A stretch of 64,000 bases of DNA from JACCXG01 sp963836735 (GTDB lineage Bacteria > Acidobacteriota > Vicinamibacteria > Vicinamibacterales > 2-12-FULL-66-21). The notes under the pieces are model-generated. The model saw nothing but the letters and a program-made list of their open reading frames with translations, did not search any database and was not told the DNA's origin. Below are positions 51,899 to 60,648 of this stretch, piece after piece (position 1 is the stretch's first letter; each line of letters begins with the position of its first letter). The position numbers and the translations under genes were made by a program. Where the stretch lies: contig CAWIKP010000034.1 in NCBI GenBank assembly GCA_963836735.1, positions 18,008-82,007 of the forward strand, given 5' to 3'.

Positions 51899-53672
51899 AG
51901 CTCCTGCCTTCCTCGTCTTCGCTGCTGAAGCGCTGCGCCTGCAGGTCGAACATCGTCCGGTAGCGGCCGTTCTGCGCCATCAGCTCGTCGTGCGTGCCGA
52001 GCTCGACGACCCTGCCCCGCTCGAGGACGCAGATCCGATCGACCCGCCGGACTGTCGAAAAGCGGTGAGAAATGAGGATGGTGGTGCAGTGCCGCGTGGC
52101 GGCCAGGAGACGCTCGAAAATCTCAGCCTCGCCGCGGACGTCGAGCTGCGCCGTCGGCTCGTCGAGCAGCACGATGCCGGCACCCATTCGCACCGCGGAA
52201 AGGGCGCGCGCCAGCGCCACGCGCTGCCACTGGCCGCCCGAGAGATCGGTGCCGCCGTCGTAGCCGCGGGCCAGGATGGTGTCGAGCCGGGCGAGGTCCC
52301 CTCCCCCCGCCGCGTCGAGTGCCTGGAGGACGACACCGTCCGGCGCTCCGCCGGGAGCCACGTTGTCGCGCAGCGGCAGTTCGAGGCGAACGAAGTCCTG
52401 GAACACCGCGGTCAGTCGCGATCGCCATGCGGTCAGATCCAGATCGCGCAGGTCGACACCGTCCACTTCGATGGCGCCGTCCTGAGGGTCGTACAACCGG
52501 CACAGCAGCTTGGCGAGCGTCGTCTTTCCGGCCCCGTTCTGCCCGACGATCGCGAGGGACGAGCCAGCGGGAATGGCGAGGTCGAAGCCGTCGAGCACGT
52601 TGGCGCCACCGGGGTATGCAAACGTGACGTTGCGAAAGCGGATCTCGCGTGCCGGCAGGTCCACGCCCGTCAGCCGTCCGGAGGCGAGTCGCCCGGCAGA
52701 TGCCATCTTCGGTTCCAGCCGGCGGACCGCCGCAACCGGCGCCGACGCCCCATCCAGCGCCCAGTTGAGGCCTCCGAACGCGATCGCCGAGGTCCCGACC
52801 GCACACTGCGCGTACATAACGAGTGCGCCAAGGTCGATACGGCCAGCCGCGGCTGCCGACGCGAGCGACCAGAGGACGATGACGTTGGCGGATGCGACGA
52901 GGAACAGGCTCCATGCGAGCGGTCGTTCCCGCAGGCGCGTCGCCTCGTACTGCAGCTGGTGCAGCCGTGTCCGTCTCGCGACGAATCGCTCGATCGTCCA
53001 GCCGGCCAGGCCGAACAGGCGCAGTTCCTTGCTCGCAGGCGGGTCGACGGCCAGCCGGTAGGCGTAGTCGGCATCCCGCTGGGCGCTGCGGACCTCGTCG
53101 GTGTTGCGGTCGCGCCAGACTGCGCTCTCGCGCAGCAGCCAGTGCGTGGCGAGCCAGCCGCCGGCGAGCACCAGAGGCGCCCACCACGTGAAGCCAAACA
53201 GCACTGCCGCCGAGGCAAGACCGGCAATCATGCCGACGAGGCCGCCGGCGATGAAGTCCATCGAGTACGACAGCGGCGGCCCCGTCATGCCGAGGTCGAA
53301 GTCGCGCGCGACCGTGAGGTCGGCGGCAAGGGCGGCATCCTCCAGGTGGGCCATACCCGGCGGGCGGACGCATGCCTGTGTCAGGCGGTCGTAGAGAAAC
53401 GCCGAGGTGCGATCGCCGAGGTTGTGGCTGACCGCCGTCTGAAACGGCGTCAGCACCTGCAGCAGGATGAAGGTGGCGCCGACGAGGCCCAGTGGACCAA
53501 TCAGGCTCTCACCGCGCTGGACGGCGCCGACGAGGACGCCCATCGCAACGGCGAACAGGGCAGGCAGGACGCCATGAAGCAGGACGACTGCCCACCACGT
53601 CAGCGCGAGCCGGCCGTCGGCCCTCGGCAGGGCCGCGAAGAACAGCCACTCCTTCCGTTCCCGCTCACAGGC
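51882..53672 (-). CDS. ABC exporter half B, downstream copy with lost start codon
   Basis: Nearly identical to the intact copy B' (55498-57294) from residue 7 on, but the duplication joint replaces its start: B' begins MLERLRERKEW, whereas this copy reads TGA-GCC-TGT-GAG-CGG-GAA-CGG, directly after and in frame with the A' stop. No ATG, GTG or TTG occurs until ATG 53543, which would remove about 40 residues including the first helix (LTWWAVVLLHGVLPALFAVA). The rest is intact: Walker A GQNGAGKTT, signature LSGGQWQRVALARA, Walker B IVLLDEPTAQLD. Translation might restart at 53543 or depend on readthrough. Confidence 0.85.
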   Translation of the reverse strand, partial: ACERERKEWLFFAALPRADGRLALTWWAVVLLHGVLPALFAVAMGVLVGAVQRGESLIGPLGLVGATFILLQVLTPFQTAVSHNLGDRTSAFLYDRLTQACVRPPGMAHLEDAALAADLTVARDFDLGMTGPPLSYSMDFIAGGLVGMIAGLASAAVLFGFTWWAPLVLAGGWLATHWLLRESAVWRDRNTDEVRSAQRDADYAYRLAVDPPASKELRLFGLAGWTIERFVARRTRLHQLQYEATRLRERPLAWSLFLVASANVIVLWSLASAAAAGRIDLGALVMYAQCAVGTSAIAFGGLNWALDGASAPVAAVRRLEPKMASAGRLASGRLTGVDLPAREIRFRNVTFAYPGGANVLDGFDLAIPAGSSLAIVGQNGAGKTTLAKLLCRLYDPQDGAIEVDGVDLRDLDLTAWRSRLTAVFQDFVRLELPLRDNVAPGGAPDGVVLQALDAAGGGDLARLDTILARGYDGGTDLSGGQWQRVALARALSAVRMGAGIVLLDEPTAQLDVRGEAEIFERLLAATRHCTTILISHRFSTVRRVDRICVLERGRVVELGTHDELMAQNGRYRTMFDLQAQRFSSEDEEGRSYDVLA

Positions 53673-55514
53673 TCATTCGGGATTCGTGGCAGGAGTGGGA
53701 ATGGCCCGATAGGCGGCCGCTTGAATGCTGTAGAGCTGCGCGTACTGGCCGCGTCGCGCCATGAGCTCCTCGTGAGTGCCCGTCTCGACAACGCGGGCAC
53801 CATCCAGCACGACGATCAGATCGGCCATGCGCACGGTCGAAAAGCGATGTGACACGAGAATGGTCACGCGGCCGACGCCGTTGTCCTCCCGCACCGCCGC
53901 GGCGTAGCGTTCGAACAACGCGTGCTCGGTCTCTGCATCGAGCGCCGCGGTCGGTTCGTCCAGCACGAGTACCAGCGGCTGGTCGCGCATGAACCCGCGC
54001 GCGAGCGCGAGCTTCTGCCACTGCCCGAAGCTCACGTCGCTCCCTCCAGGCCATGTCGGCCCGAGTTGCGTGTCGAGGCCTCGCGGCAGCCTCACGATCA
54101 CGTCATCGGCCCCTGCCCGGCTCACGGCCGTGACGACCGCGGGCTCGTGCTCCAGGCGGGGCAGATCGCCGATCCCGACGGCCTGACGGGCGCGGAGCTC
54201 GAAACGGAAGAAATCCTGGAAGGCGCCGGCGAGCCGCGCGCGCCAGTCCACCGCGGATATGGCCGCGAGGTCGGACGAATCGACGAGGATGCGGCCACCG
54301 GTCGGCGCATACATCTTTGCCAGCAGCTTCACGAGCGTCGACTTCCCCGCTCCGTTCTCGCCGACGATCGCGATGACCTTGCCCGCAGGGAGATCGAGCG
54401 TGATGTCGTCGAGCACGAACCGGTCGGTGCCGGGATACGCGAACGAGACGTGCTCGAAGCGAATCCCTTCTGCGAGCCGGAATGGAGCGGGCTGATCGGC
54501 CGTCGCGACGACCGACTTCGCGTAGTCCTCGAGCCAGGCCAGCCGCCGTGCGGCATCCATCCAGATTCCGCGCAGGAAGCCAATCTCGCCCACTGTGGCC
54601 CCCACATAGAACGAGAGACGCGACCCGGCCGCCAGTGTCAGGAGCACGTCGTCTGCCGGCGCCCCCAGACCCGACGAGACGAACACGATCGCACCGACAT
54701 ACCCTGCGCCAAAGAGCGCCCACGCCACGGCATGCCAGCCTGCGGACGCCCACCGCGCCGCGGCAATGGGTCTATTGCCCGCTTCCCAGGCCTGCCGGCG
54801 CTCCCTGAGCAGCCGATCGCCGATGCCGGTGACCCGCACCTCCTTCCCGGGCGGGGCGGTGGTCGCCACGTCGAACAGATGCCGGGCAAGACGGGCCGGC
54901 GATGCGCCGCGTTCGTACGCGTCCCGTTCGATGGCCGGCCGCCACGTCGACGTGAGCACGGGCGGCAGGGCAAACAGCGCAAGCAACGCCAGAAGCGGAT
55001 GAATGGAGACGAGCAGCGCAATCGTGATCGCGAGGCGGAGGATCCATCCACACGTGGCGAACAGCGACATGTACATGTGGTCCAGCATGAACACCTGATG
55101 GCGCAGCACCGACAGCCGATCGAGGTAGTCGGGACGCTCCTGGTGCGCGATGGTCGCGATCGATGCCAGCAGCGTCGCGACATGGGACTCGAGCGCGATC
55201 GTGACCTTGTCGCGGAACCGGCGCTGAACGCGCGTGCTCACGGTGACGAGGAACCATGTCGCGGTGGCGGACAGCCCAAGCGCCACGACCGCGATTCGCA
55301 CCTGGGCCCAGTCGCCCTGGAGGACACCCTCGCCGAGCAGCATGAACCACAGCGCCACCAGCGCATCCGGCAACGAGGCCAGGAGCGCCAGCGTGAAGGC
55401 CACGAGGATGAGGGCAGGCTCGTGACGGTAGCCGAGCTTGCACAATCGCCACATCGACGAGAGCGCGGGCGGCAGCGCGTCGATCGACGGCCGGTGCTCA
55501 GGCGAGGACGTCAT
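53673..55514 (-). CDS. ABC exporter half A', upstream copy, intact
   Basis: 613 residues, MTSSPEHRPSIDALPPALSS to the end ATNPE. Six TM helices, then the ATPase domain (FEHVSFAYPGTDRFVLDDIT, Walker A GENGAGKST, signature SFGQWQKL, Walker B VLDEPTAALD, switch His in VSHRFSTVRM). The signature lacks the LSGGQ wording, which is usual for the degenerate half of a heterodimeric exporter. It starts 17 bases inside the end of B', so both halves are coupled and would form one B'-A' dimer. Exported compound unknown (drug, lipid or peptide). Confidence 0.93.
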   Translation of the reverse strand: MTSSPEHRPSIDALPPALSSMWRLCKLGYRHEPALILVAFTLALLASLPDALVALWFMLLGEGVLQGDWAQVRIAVVALGLSATATWFLVTVSTRVQRRFRDKVTIALESHVATLLASIATIAHQERPDYLDRLSVLRHQVFMLDHMYMSLFATCGWILRLAITIALLVSIHPLLALLALFALPPVLTSTWRPAIERDAYERGASPARLARHLFDVATTAPPGKEVRVTGIGDRLLRERRQAWEAGNRPIAAARWASAGWHAVAWALFGAGYVGAIVFVSSGLGAPADDVLLTLAAGSRLSFYVGATVGEIGFLRGIWMDAARRLAWLEDYAKSVVATADQPAPFRLAEGIRFEHVSFAYPGTDRFVLDDITLDLPAGKVIAIVGENGAGKSTLVKLLAKMYAPTGGRILVDSSDLAAISAVDWRARLAGAFQDFFRFELRARQAVGIGDLPRLEHEPAVVTAVSRAGADDVIVRLPRGLDTQLGPTWPGGSDVSFGQWQKLALARGFMRDQPLVLVLDEPTAALDAETEHALFERYAAAVREDNGVGRVTILVSHRFSTVRMADLIVVLDGARVVETGTHEELMARRGQYAQLYSIQAAAYRAIPTPATNPE

Positions 55515-57294
55515 AGCTCCTGCCTTCCTCGTCTTCGCTGCTGAAGCGCTGCGCCTGCAGGTCGAACATCGTCCGGTAACGGCCGTTCTGCGCCATCAGC
55601 TCGTCGTGCGTGCCGAGCTCGACGACCCTGCCCCGCTCGAGGACGCAGATCCGATCGACCCGCCGGACTGTCGAAAAGCGGTGAGAAATGAGGATGGTGG
55701 TGCAGTGCCGCGTGGCGGCCAGGAGCCGCTCGAAAATCTCTGCCTCGCCGCGGACGTCGAGCTGCGCCGTCGGCTCGTCGAGCAGCACGATGCCGGCACC
55801 CATTCGCACCGCGGAGAGGGCGCGCGCCAGCGCCACGCGCTGCCACTGGCCGCCCGAGAGATCGGTGCCGCCGTCGTAGCCGCGGGCCAGGATGGTGTCG
55901 AGCCGGGCGAGGTCCCCTGCCCCCGCCGCGTCGAGTGCCTGGAGGACGACACCGTCTGGTGCTCCGCCAGGAGCCACGTTGTCGCGCAGCGGCAGTTCGA
56001 GGCGAACGAAGTCCTGGAACACCGCGGTCAGTCGCGATCGCCACGCGGTCAGATCCAGATCGCGCAGGTCGACACCGTCCACTTCGATGGCGCCGTCCTG
56101 CGGGTCGTACAGCCGGCAGAGCAGCTTGGCGAGCGTCGTCTTTCCGGCCCCGTTCTGCCCGACGATCGCGAGGGACGAGCCGGCGGGAATGGCGAGGTCG
56201 AAGCCGTCCAGCACCTTGGCGCCGCCGGGGTATGCAAACGTGACGTTGCGAAAGCGGATCTCGCGTGCCGGCAGGTCCACGCCCGTCAGCCGTCCGGAGG
56301 CGAGCCGCCCGGCAGATGCCATCGCCGGCTCCAGCCGGCGGACCGCCGCAACCGGCGCCGACGCCCCATCCAGCGCCCAGTTGAAGCCTCCGAACGCGAT
56401 CGCCGAGGTCCCGACCGCACACTGCGCGTACATGACGAGTCCGCCAAGGTCGATGCGGCCCTCCGCGGCTGCCGACGCCAGTGACCAGAGGACGATGACG
56501 TTGGCGGATGCGACGAGGAACAGGCTCCATGCGAGCGGCCGTTCCCGCAGGCGCGTCGCCTCGTACTGAAGCTGGTGCAGCCGTGTCCGTCTCGCGACGA
56601 ATCGCTCGATCGTCCAGCCGGCCAGGCCGAACAGGCGCAGTTCCTTGCTCGCAGGCGGATCGACGGCCAGCCGGTACGCATAGTCGGCATCCCGCTGGGC
56701 GCTGCGGACCTCGTCGGTGTTGCGGTCGCGCCAGACGGCGCTCTCGCGCAGCAGCCAGTGCGTGGCGAGCCACCCGCCGGCGAGCACCAGAGGCGCCCAC
56801 CACGTGAAGCCAAACAGCACTGCCGCCGAGGCAAGACCGGCAATCATGCCGACGAGGCCGCCGGCGATGAAGTCCATCGAGTACGACAACGGCGGCCCCG
56901 TCATGCCGAGGTCGAAGTCGCGCGCGACCGTGAGGTCGGCGGCAAGGGCGGCATCTTCCAGGTGTGCCACACCCGGCGGGCGGACGCATGCCTGTGTCAG
57001 GCGGTCGTAGAGAAACGCCGAGGTGCGGTCGCCGAGGTTGTGGCTGACCGCCGTCTGAACTGGCGTCAGCACCTGCAGCAGGATGAAGGTGGCGCCGACG
57101 AGGCCCAGTGGACCGATCAGGCCCTCACCGCGCTGGACGGCGCCGACGAGGACGCCCATCGCAACGGCGAACAGGGCAGGCAGGACGCCATGAAGCAGGA
57201 CGACTGCCCACCACGTCAGCGCGAGCCGGCCGTCGGCCCTCGGCAGGGCCGCGAAGAACAGCCACTCCTTCCGTTCCCGCAGACGCTCGAGCAT
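55498..57294 (-). CDS. ABC exporter half B', upstream copy, intact
   Basis: 598 residues starting MLERLRERKEWLFFAALPRA. The TM domain includes LTWWAVVLLHGVLPALFAVA, LGLVGATFILLQVLTPVQTA and IAGGLVGMIAGLASAAVLFG. The ATPase domain has Walker A GQNGAGKTT, consensus signature LSGGQWQRVALARAL, Walker B GIVLLDEPTAQLD and SHRFSTVRRVD. It is the catalytic half of the heterodimeric exporter and first gene of the four-gene run. A 45-bp inverted repeat lies 36 bases upstream of the start, in the divergent region toward the LarA-like gene. Confidence 0.94.
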   Translation of the reverse strand: MLERLRERKEWLFFAALPRADGRLALTWWAVVLLHGVLPALFAVAMGVLVGAVQRGEGLIGPLGLVGATFILLQVLTPVQTAVSHNLGDRTSAFLYDRLTQACVRPPGVAHLEDAALAADLTVARDFDLGMTGPPLSYSMDFIAGGLVGMIAGLASAAVLFGFTWWAPLVLAGGWLATHWLLRESAVWRDRNTDEVRSAQRDADYAYRLAVDPPASKELRLFGLAGWTIERFVARRTRLHQLQYEATRLRERPLAWSLFLVASANVIVLWSLASAAAEGRIDLGGLVMYAQCAVGTSAIAFGGFNWALDGASAPVAAVRRLEPAMASAGRLASGRLTGVDLPAREIRFRNVTFAYPGGAKVLDGFDLAIPAGSSLAIVGQNGAGKTTLAKLLCRLYDPQDGAIEVDGVDLRDLDLTAWRSRLTAVFQDFVRLELPLRDNVAPGGAPDGVVLQALDAAGAGDLARLDTILARGYDGGTDLSGGQWQRVALARALSAVRMGAGIVLLDEPTAQLDVRGEAEIFERLLAATRHCTTILISHRFSTVRRVDRICVLERGRVVELGTHDELMAQNGRYRTMFDLQAQRFSSEDEEGRSYDVLA

Positions 57295-57330
57295 TGGCCC
57301 TTCCCTTTCTCCGCCGCCGTAGGCTGTGTC

Positions 57331-57375
57331 AGATCTTGCATTTCAACATTGTCGGGACGTTGCAATGCAAGATCT
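57331..57375. promoter_or_regulatory. inverted repeat in the divergent promoter region
   Basis: AGATCTTGCATTTCAAC and GTTGCAATGCAAGATCT are inverted copies (16 of 17 bases) separated by 11 bases. The element lies between the starts of the exporter (57294, -) and the LarA-like gene (57409, +), where a regulator could control both. AT-rich compared with its surroundings. Confidence 0.7.
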
Positions 57376-57408
57376 TGACGTCGATTCGAGACCTGCCGAG
57401 ACAACCTG

Positions 57409-58665
57409 ATGCTTCCATCTCGCCTGCTCATCGCCCGCCAGAACTTCCCCGACCTCCGCCTTGGCGATGTCCGTGGCGAGGCGCGCCAACAGCTCGAGCG
57501 CAGCGGGTTCGCGGCGGGGCTCCGGCCCGGCGCTCGGGTGGCAATCGGCGTCGGAAGCCGCGGCATCACCAATATCGCCACCATCGTCCAGAGCGCGGTG
57601 CAGTACTGGGGCGCTCACGGGATGTCGCCGTTTGTTTTTCCCGCGATGGGAAGTCATGGTGCTGCGACTCCCGAGGGACAGGCGGAGGTCCTCGCTCATT
57701 TCGGCATTACCGAATCGTCGATCGGCTGCCCCATCATCAGTCGCGCCGACGTCGTCTCGCTCGGCAGGACCGACGATGGGATTGAAGTCTTCATGGATGC
57801 CGAAGCCCATGCGGCGGACGCCGTGATGATCGTGGCGCGCGTGAAGTGGCATACCTCGTTCAGCGGCCGAATCGAAAGCGGCCTCATGAAGATGATGGCC
57901 ATCGGTCTGGGGAAGTTTGCGGGCGCGCAGAAGTACCACACGCACGCGCAGCGGTTCGGCCTCGAGCACGTCATCCGCACGGTGGGCCGCCGGGTTCTGC
58001 AATCGGGAAAGATGATTGGCGGTCTGGCCATCCTCGAGGATGCCTGCCACAACACCGCAAGGCTCGAGGCCGTTCCGGCCGACTGCATGGAAGTGCGTGA
58101 CGAGGAGAATCTCGCACTCGCGAAGTCCTGGATGCCCAGGCTGCCATGCGATCTCGACGTTCTGATCGTCGACGAGATGGGCAAGAACATCAGCGGCACG
58201 GGCATGGACGCGAAGGTCGTCAATCGGGGGCCCGAGGGCGAATACAACCCCTGGGCGGAACTGCCGTCCGTCGGGCGGATCTTCGTCCGCGATCTCGCCC
58301 GGCAGACCTATGGCAACGCCATGGGCATCGGGATGGCGGACGTCACCACCGATCGGCTCGTGCGCCAGGTCGATTGGGAGCCGACACGGGTCAATGCGCT
58401 GAGCGCAAGTCGGCCGTCGCGCATTCGCGTCCCCGCGCACTTTGCCAGCGATCGCGAGTGCCTGCACTGGGTTGCGGGCACGGCAGGGAAGGCGGACCTT
58501 GCCGACGTGACGTTCGGCTGGATTCGGAACACGCTCGAGCTCGATCGTCTGGCCATCAGTCCGAACCTGCGCGCGCGGATCGATGGACAGCCACAGGTCC
58601 ACGTCGAGAGTGAGATCGACGTGCCGTGGGATGAATCGGGCAATCTCGTGAGTCCCTTTCGTTGA
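57409..58665 (+). CDS. LarA-like (lactate racemase domain) protein
   Basis: 418 residues starting MLPSRLLIARQNFPDLRLGD. Features of the LarA/DUF2088 superfamily: ARVAIGVGSRGITNIATIVQ, VFPAMGSHGAATPEGQAEVL (GSHG near residue 83), VKWHTSFSGRIESGLMKMMA and KYHTHAQRFGLEHVI with two His. LarA uses a nickel-pincer cofactor to move a hydride. Here the catalytic His and the cofactor-lysine pattern differ from the canonical enzyme, so a distinct substrate, or a non-pincer enzyme, is possible. No larB/C/E cofactor genes are in the window. It is divergent from the ABC exporter, which might move its substrate or product. Confidence 0.75.
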   Translation: MLPSRLLIARQNFPDLRLGDVRGEARQQLERSGFAAGLRPGARVAIGVGSRGITNIATIVQSAVQYWGAHGMSPFVFPAMGSHGAATPEGQAEVLAHFGITESSIGCPIISRADVVSLGRTDDGIEVFMDAEAHAADAVMIVARVKWHTSFSGRIESGLMKMMAIGLGKFAGAQKYHTHAQRFGLEHVIRTVGRRVLQSGKMIGGLAILEDACHNTARLEAVPADCMEVRDEENLALAKSWMPRLPCDLDVLIVDEMGKNISGTGMDAKVVNRGPEGEYNPWAELPSVGRIFVRDLARQTYGNAMGIGMADVTTDRLVRQVDWEPTRVNALSASRPSRIRVPAHFASDRECLHWVAGTAGKADLADVTFGWIRNTLELDRLAISPNLRARIDGQPQVHVESEIDVPWDESGNLVSPFR

Positions 58666-58754
58666 CCGAAGAGCGGGCGAGGGTCCGTCGCGGTTCCCTT
58701 TCCACAGGAAGGCACGGTGGCCGGCTCATCCCTGCGTCGTCAACGCCAGTAGAT

Positions 58755-59510
58755 TCAGCCGCCTGAAGAATGTGACCGGGCCAGCGCCACCGCGTCGGCA
58801 CCCGCGGGAAATCGGAGCTGCCCGGACGCATCGTTCGCGGCACGCCACACCGCCTCCGCCACGTCGGACTCGGTCGTCACCGCGGCCGGCTGCGCAAATG
58901 CCGCGAAGATGGGCTGCGCGAAAGGCGCGTACACCTCGGGAATCAGCCCTTCCATGCGTGGTCCCCCGTTGCTCGTGAAGCGCGTGGTCGGGCCGTAGCC
59001 CGGCTCAACCAGCTTGACCCGCACGTTGAAGAACTCGAGCTCGAGGGCGAGCGACGCGGTGAACCCTTCGATGGCCATCTTGCTCGCGGTGTACACGGCC
59101 GCCAGCGGCATCGGCGTCAGCGTCACGCTCGACGTCACGTTCACCACCACGCCCGACCTCCGCGCGCGGAACTGGGGCAGCACCGCCTGCGTCATCGCCA
59201 TCACGCCGAAGGTGTTGGTCTCGAACACCTCGCGCGCCGTCGCCATCGGCGTGGCCTCGAAGGCGCCGACGACTCCGATGCCCGCGTTGTTGACGAGCAC
59301 GTCGAGGGGCCCACTCGCCTCGAGCGCGGCCGCAATGCTGTCGGGCTTCGTCACGTCGAGCGCCACCACGCGGAGTCGTTCGGACCGGGGCAGCACGTCT
59401 TCGCGCGGCGTGCGCATGGTGGCGACCACGTTCCACCCTTGCGCGTGGAAGTGGCGCGCGGTCTCGAGGCCGTAGCCGGAAGAGCAACCGGTAATGAGCA
59501 CGGTTTTCAT
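58755..59510 (-). CDS. short-chain dehydrogenase/reductase
   Basis: 251 residues from ATG 59510, set by AGGAGTCGAC just upstream (an earlier ATG at 59552 would add 14 poor residues). The cofactor motif TGCSSGYG (TGxxxGxG), DVLVNNAGIG, the Ser in VNVTSSVTLT and the catalytic YTASKMAIEG (YxxxK) are all present. Classical SDR using NAD(P)H. It is divergent from an AraC regulator, 124 bases between starts, a usual arrangement for a regulator and its target. Confidence 0.93.
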   Translation of the reverse strand: MKTVLITGCSSGYGLETARHFHAQGWNVVATMRTPREDVLPRSERLRVVALDVTKPDSIAAALEASGPLDVLVNNAGIGVVGAFEATPMATAREVFETNTFGVMAMTQAVLPQFRARRSGVVVNVTSSVTLTPMPLAAVYTASKMAIEGFTASLALELEFFNVRVKLVEPGYGPTTRFTSNGGPRMEGLIPEVYAPFAQPIFAAFAQPAAVTTESDVAEAVWRAANDASGQLRFPAGADAVALARSHSSGG

Positions 59511-59634
59511 GTCGACTCCTCTGTCTGGGTCCACTTTTCGTGGACGCGTCAACCATCGTTACGTCGCACGATAGCGGAGGCGTGCCGGACGATCTACCAT
59601 GTGGAGTCCGTATTTCATTTGTGAGCGTCCAGAC

Positions 59635-60627
59635 ATGAACGACCCACTCTCGGAAGTCATCGCCCTGCTTCAGCCGCGTGCGGTGTTCTCGAGGCGGATC
59701 AGCGGCGCCGGCCGCTGGGGTGTCCGCTACTCCGCCTTCGGCCAGCCGAGCTTCTGCGCGGTGCTCGAGGGCCGTTGTCGTTTGACCGTCGATGGCCACC
59801 GTCCTCTGACACTCGAGGCGGGCGATTTCGTGCTCCTGCCCGCGACGCCGGGTTTCACCATGTCGGGCTTCGAGCCGGTGAGATTCGAGCGCTTCGACCC
59901 GAAGGTGACGTCAACCGTGCCGGGTGAAGTCCGCCATGGCACGCGCGGCGGGCGCCCCGACGTGCGGTTGCTCGGCGGCTGGTTCGTCTTCGACTCGCCG
60001 GACTCGGCGTTGCTGGTGTCGCTGCTGCCGTCGCTCGTGCACGTGCGCGGCGTCGAGCGGCTCTCGGTCCTGGTGCGCCTCGTCGGCGAGGAAGCGAGCG
60101 AACGGAGGTCAGGTCGCGATCTCGTGCTCACGCGCCTCGTGGAGGTGCTGCTCATCGAAGCGCTGCGGTTGACGCCCGGTGAAGACGCGCCTCCGGGGCT
60201 GCTGCGCGGGTTGGCCGATGCGCGAGTCGCGCCCGCGATACGGCAGATGCACGGCCAGCTCGCACGTTCGTGGACGGTGGCCCAGCTCGCGAGGACGGCC
60301 GCGCTGTCGCGCTCGGCGTTCTTCGAGCGCTTCACGCGCACCGTCGGCCTGCCGCCGATGGAATACCTGCTCGCCTGGCGCATGGCCGTCGCGAAGGATC
60401 TGCTCCGCCGCCACGACCTCGGGATCGCCGAGGTCGCCGAACGCGTCGGCTACGGCTCGGCGAGCACCTTCAGCACCGCGTTCAGCCGGCACGTGGGCCA
60501 GCCTCCGAGTCGCTACGCAGTGGGCGCTCCAGACCTGACGTCACACCTGACTTCGCGAGTCACGGCGCCGCGGTGCGCGGTGATGCAGGCCGGCGTGCAC
60601 GCTGCAACAGTTCCCGCTATCTGCTAG
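59635..60627 (+). CDS. AraC-family transcriptional regulator (cupin plus HTH)
   Basis: The start MNDPLSEVIALLQPRAVFSR at ATG 59635 matches the family; ATG 59599 would add 12 residues. The N-terminal cupin-like sensor (RYSAFGQPSFCAVLEGRCRL, LEAGDFVLLPATPGFTM) is followed by two helix-turn-helix units: SWTVAQLARTAALSRSAFFE and DLGIAEVAERVGYGSASTFS with TAFSRHVGQPPSRYA. About 330 residues; the C-terminal 30 residues after PPSRYA are an unusual extension. It probably controls the divergent SDR gene. Confidence 0.92.
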   Translation: MNDPLSEVIALLQPRAVFSRRISGAGRWGVRYSAFGQPSFCAVLEGRCRLTVDGHRPLTLEAGDFVLLPATPGFTMSGFEPVRFERFDPKVTSTVPGEVRHGTRGGRPDVRLLGGWFVFDSPDSALLVSLLPSLVHVRGVERLSVLVRLVGEEASERRSGRDLVLTRLVEVLLIEALRLTPGEDAPPGLLRGLADARVAPAIRQMHGQLARSWTVAQLARTAALSRSAFFERFTRTVGLPPMEYLLAWRMAVAKDLLRRHDLGIAEVAERVGYGSASTFSTAFSRHVGQPPSRYAVGAPDLTSHLTSRVTAPRCAVMQAGVHAATVPAIC

Positions 60628-60648
60628 CATCGCGCGCACACGTCCCCC

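Larger units (their letters stand above)
50061..53672. repeat. tandem duplication unit, downstream copy (B-A)
   Basis: About 3.6 kb, head to tail with 53673-57294. From translated sequence the A halves differ at about 17 of 613 residues and the B halves at about 9 of 555. Third-codon differences are scattered through both, so the copies are not an assembly stutter of one template. The joint lies at the A' stop codon. Confidence 0.9.
53673..57294. repeat. tandem duplication unit, upstream copy (B'-A')
   Basis: The intact unit of the duplicated exporter. It keeps its own start codons and the promoter region; the downstream copy has lost both. Confidence 0.9.

Noticed and set aside
53922..55544. 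540-codon plus-strand ORF opposite the ABC half A'
   Set aside because: Antisense shadow; the same shadow occurs in the other copy and encodes no motif.
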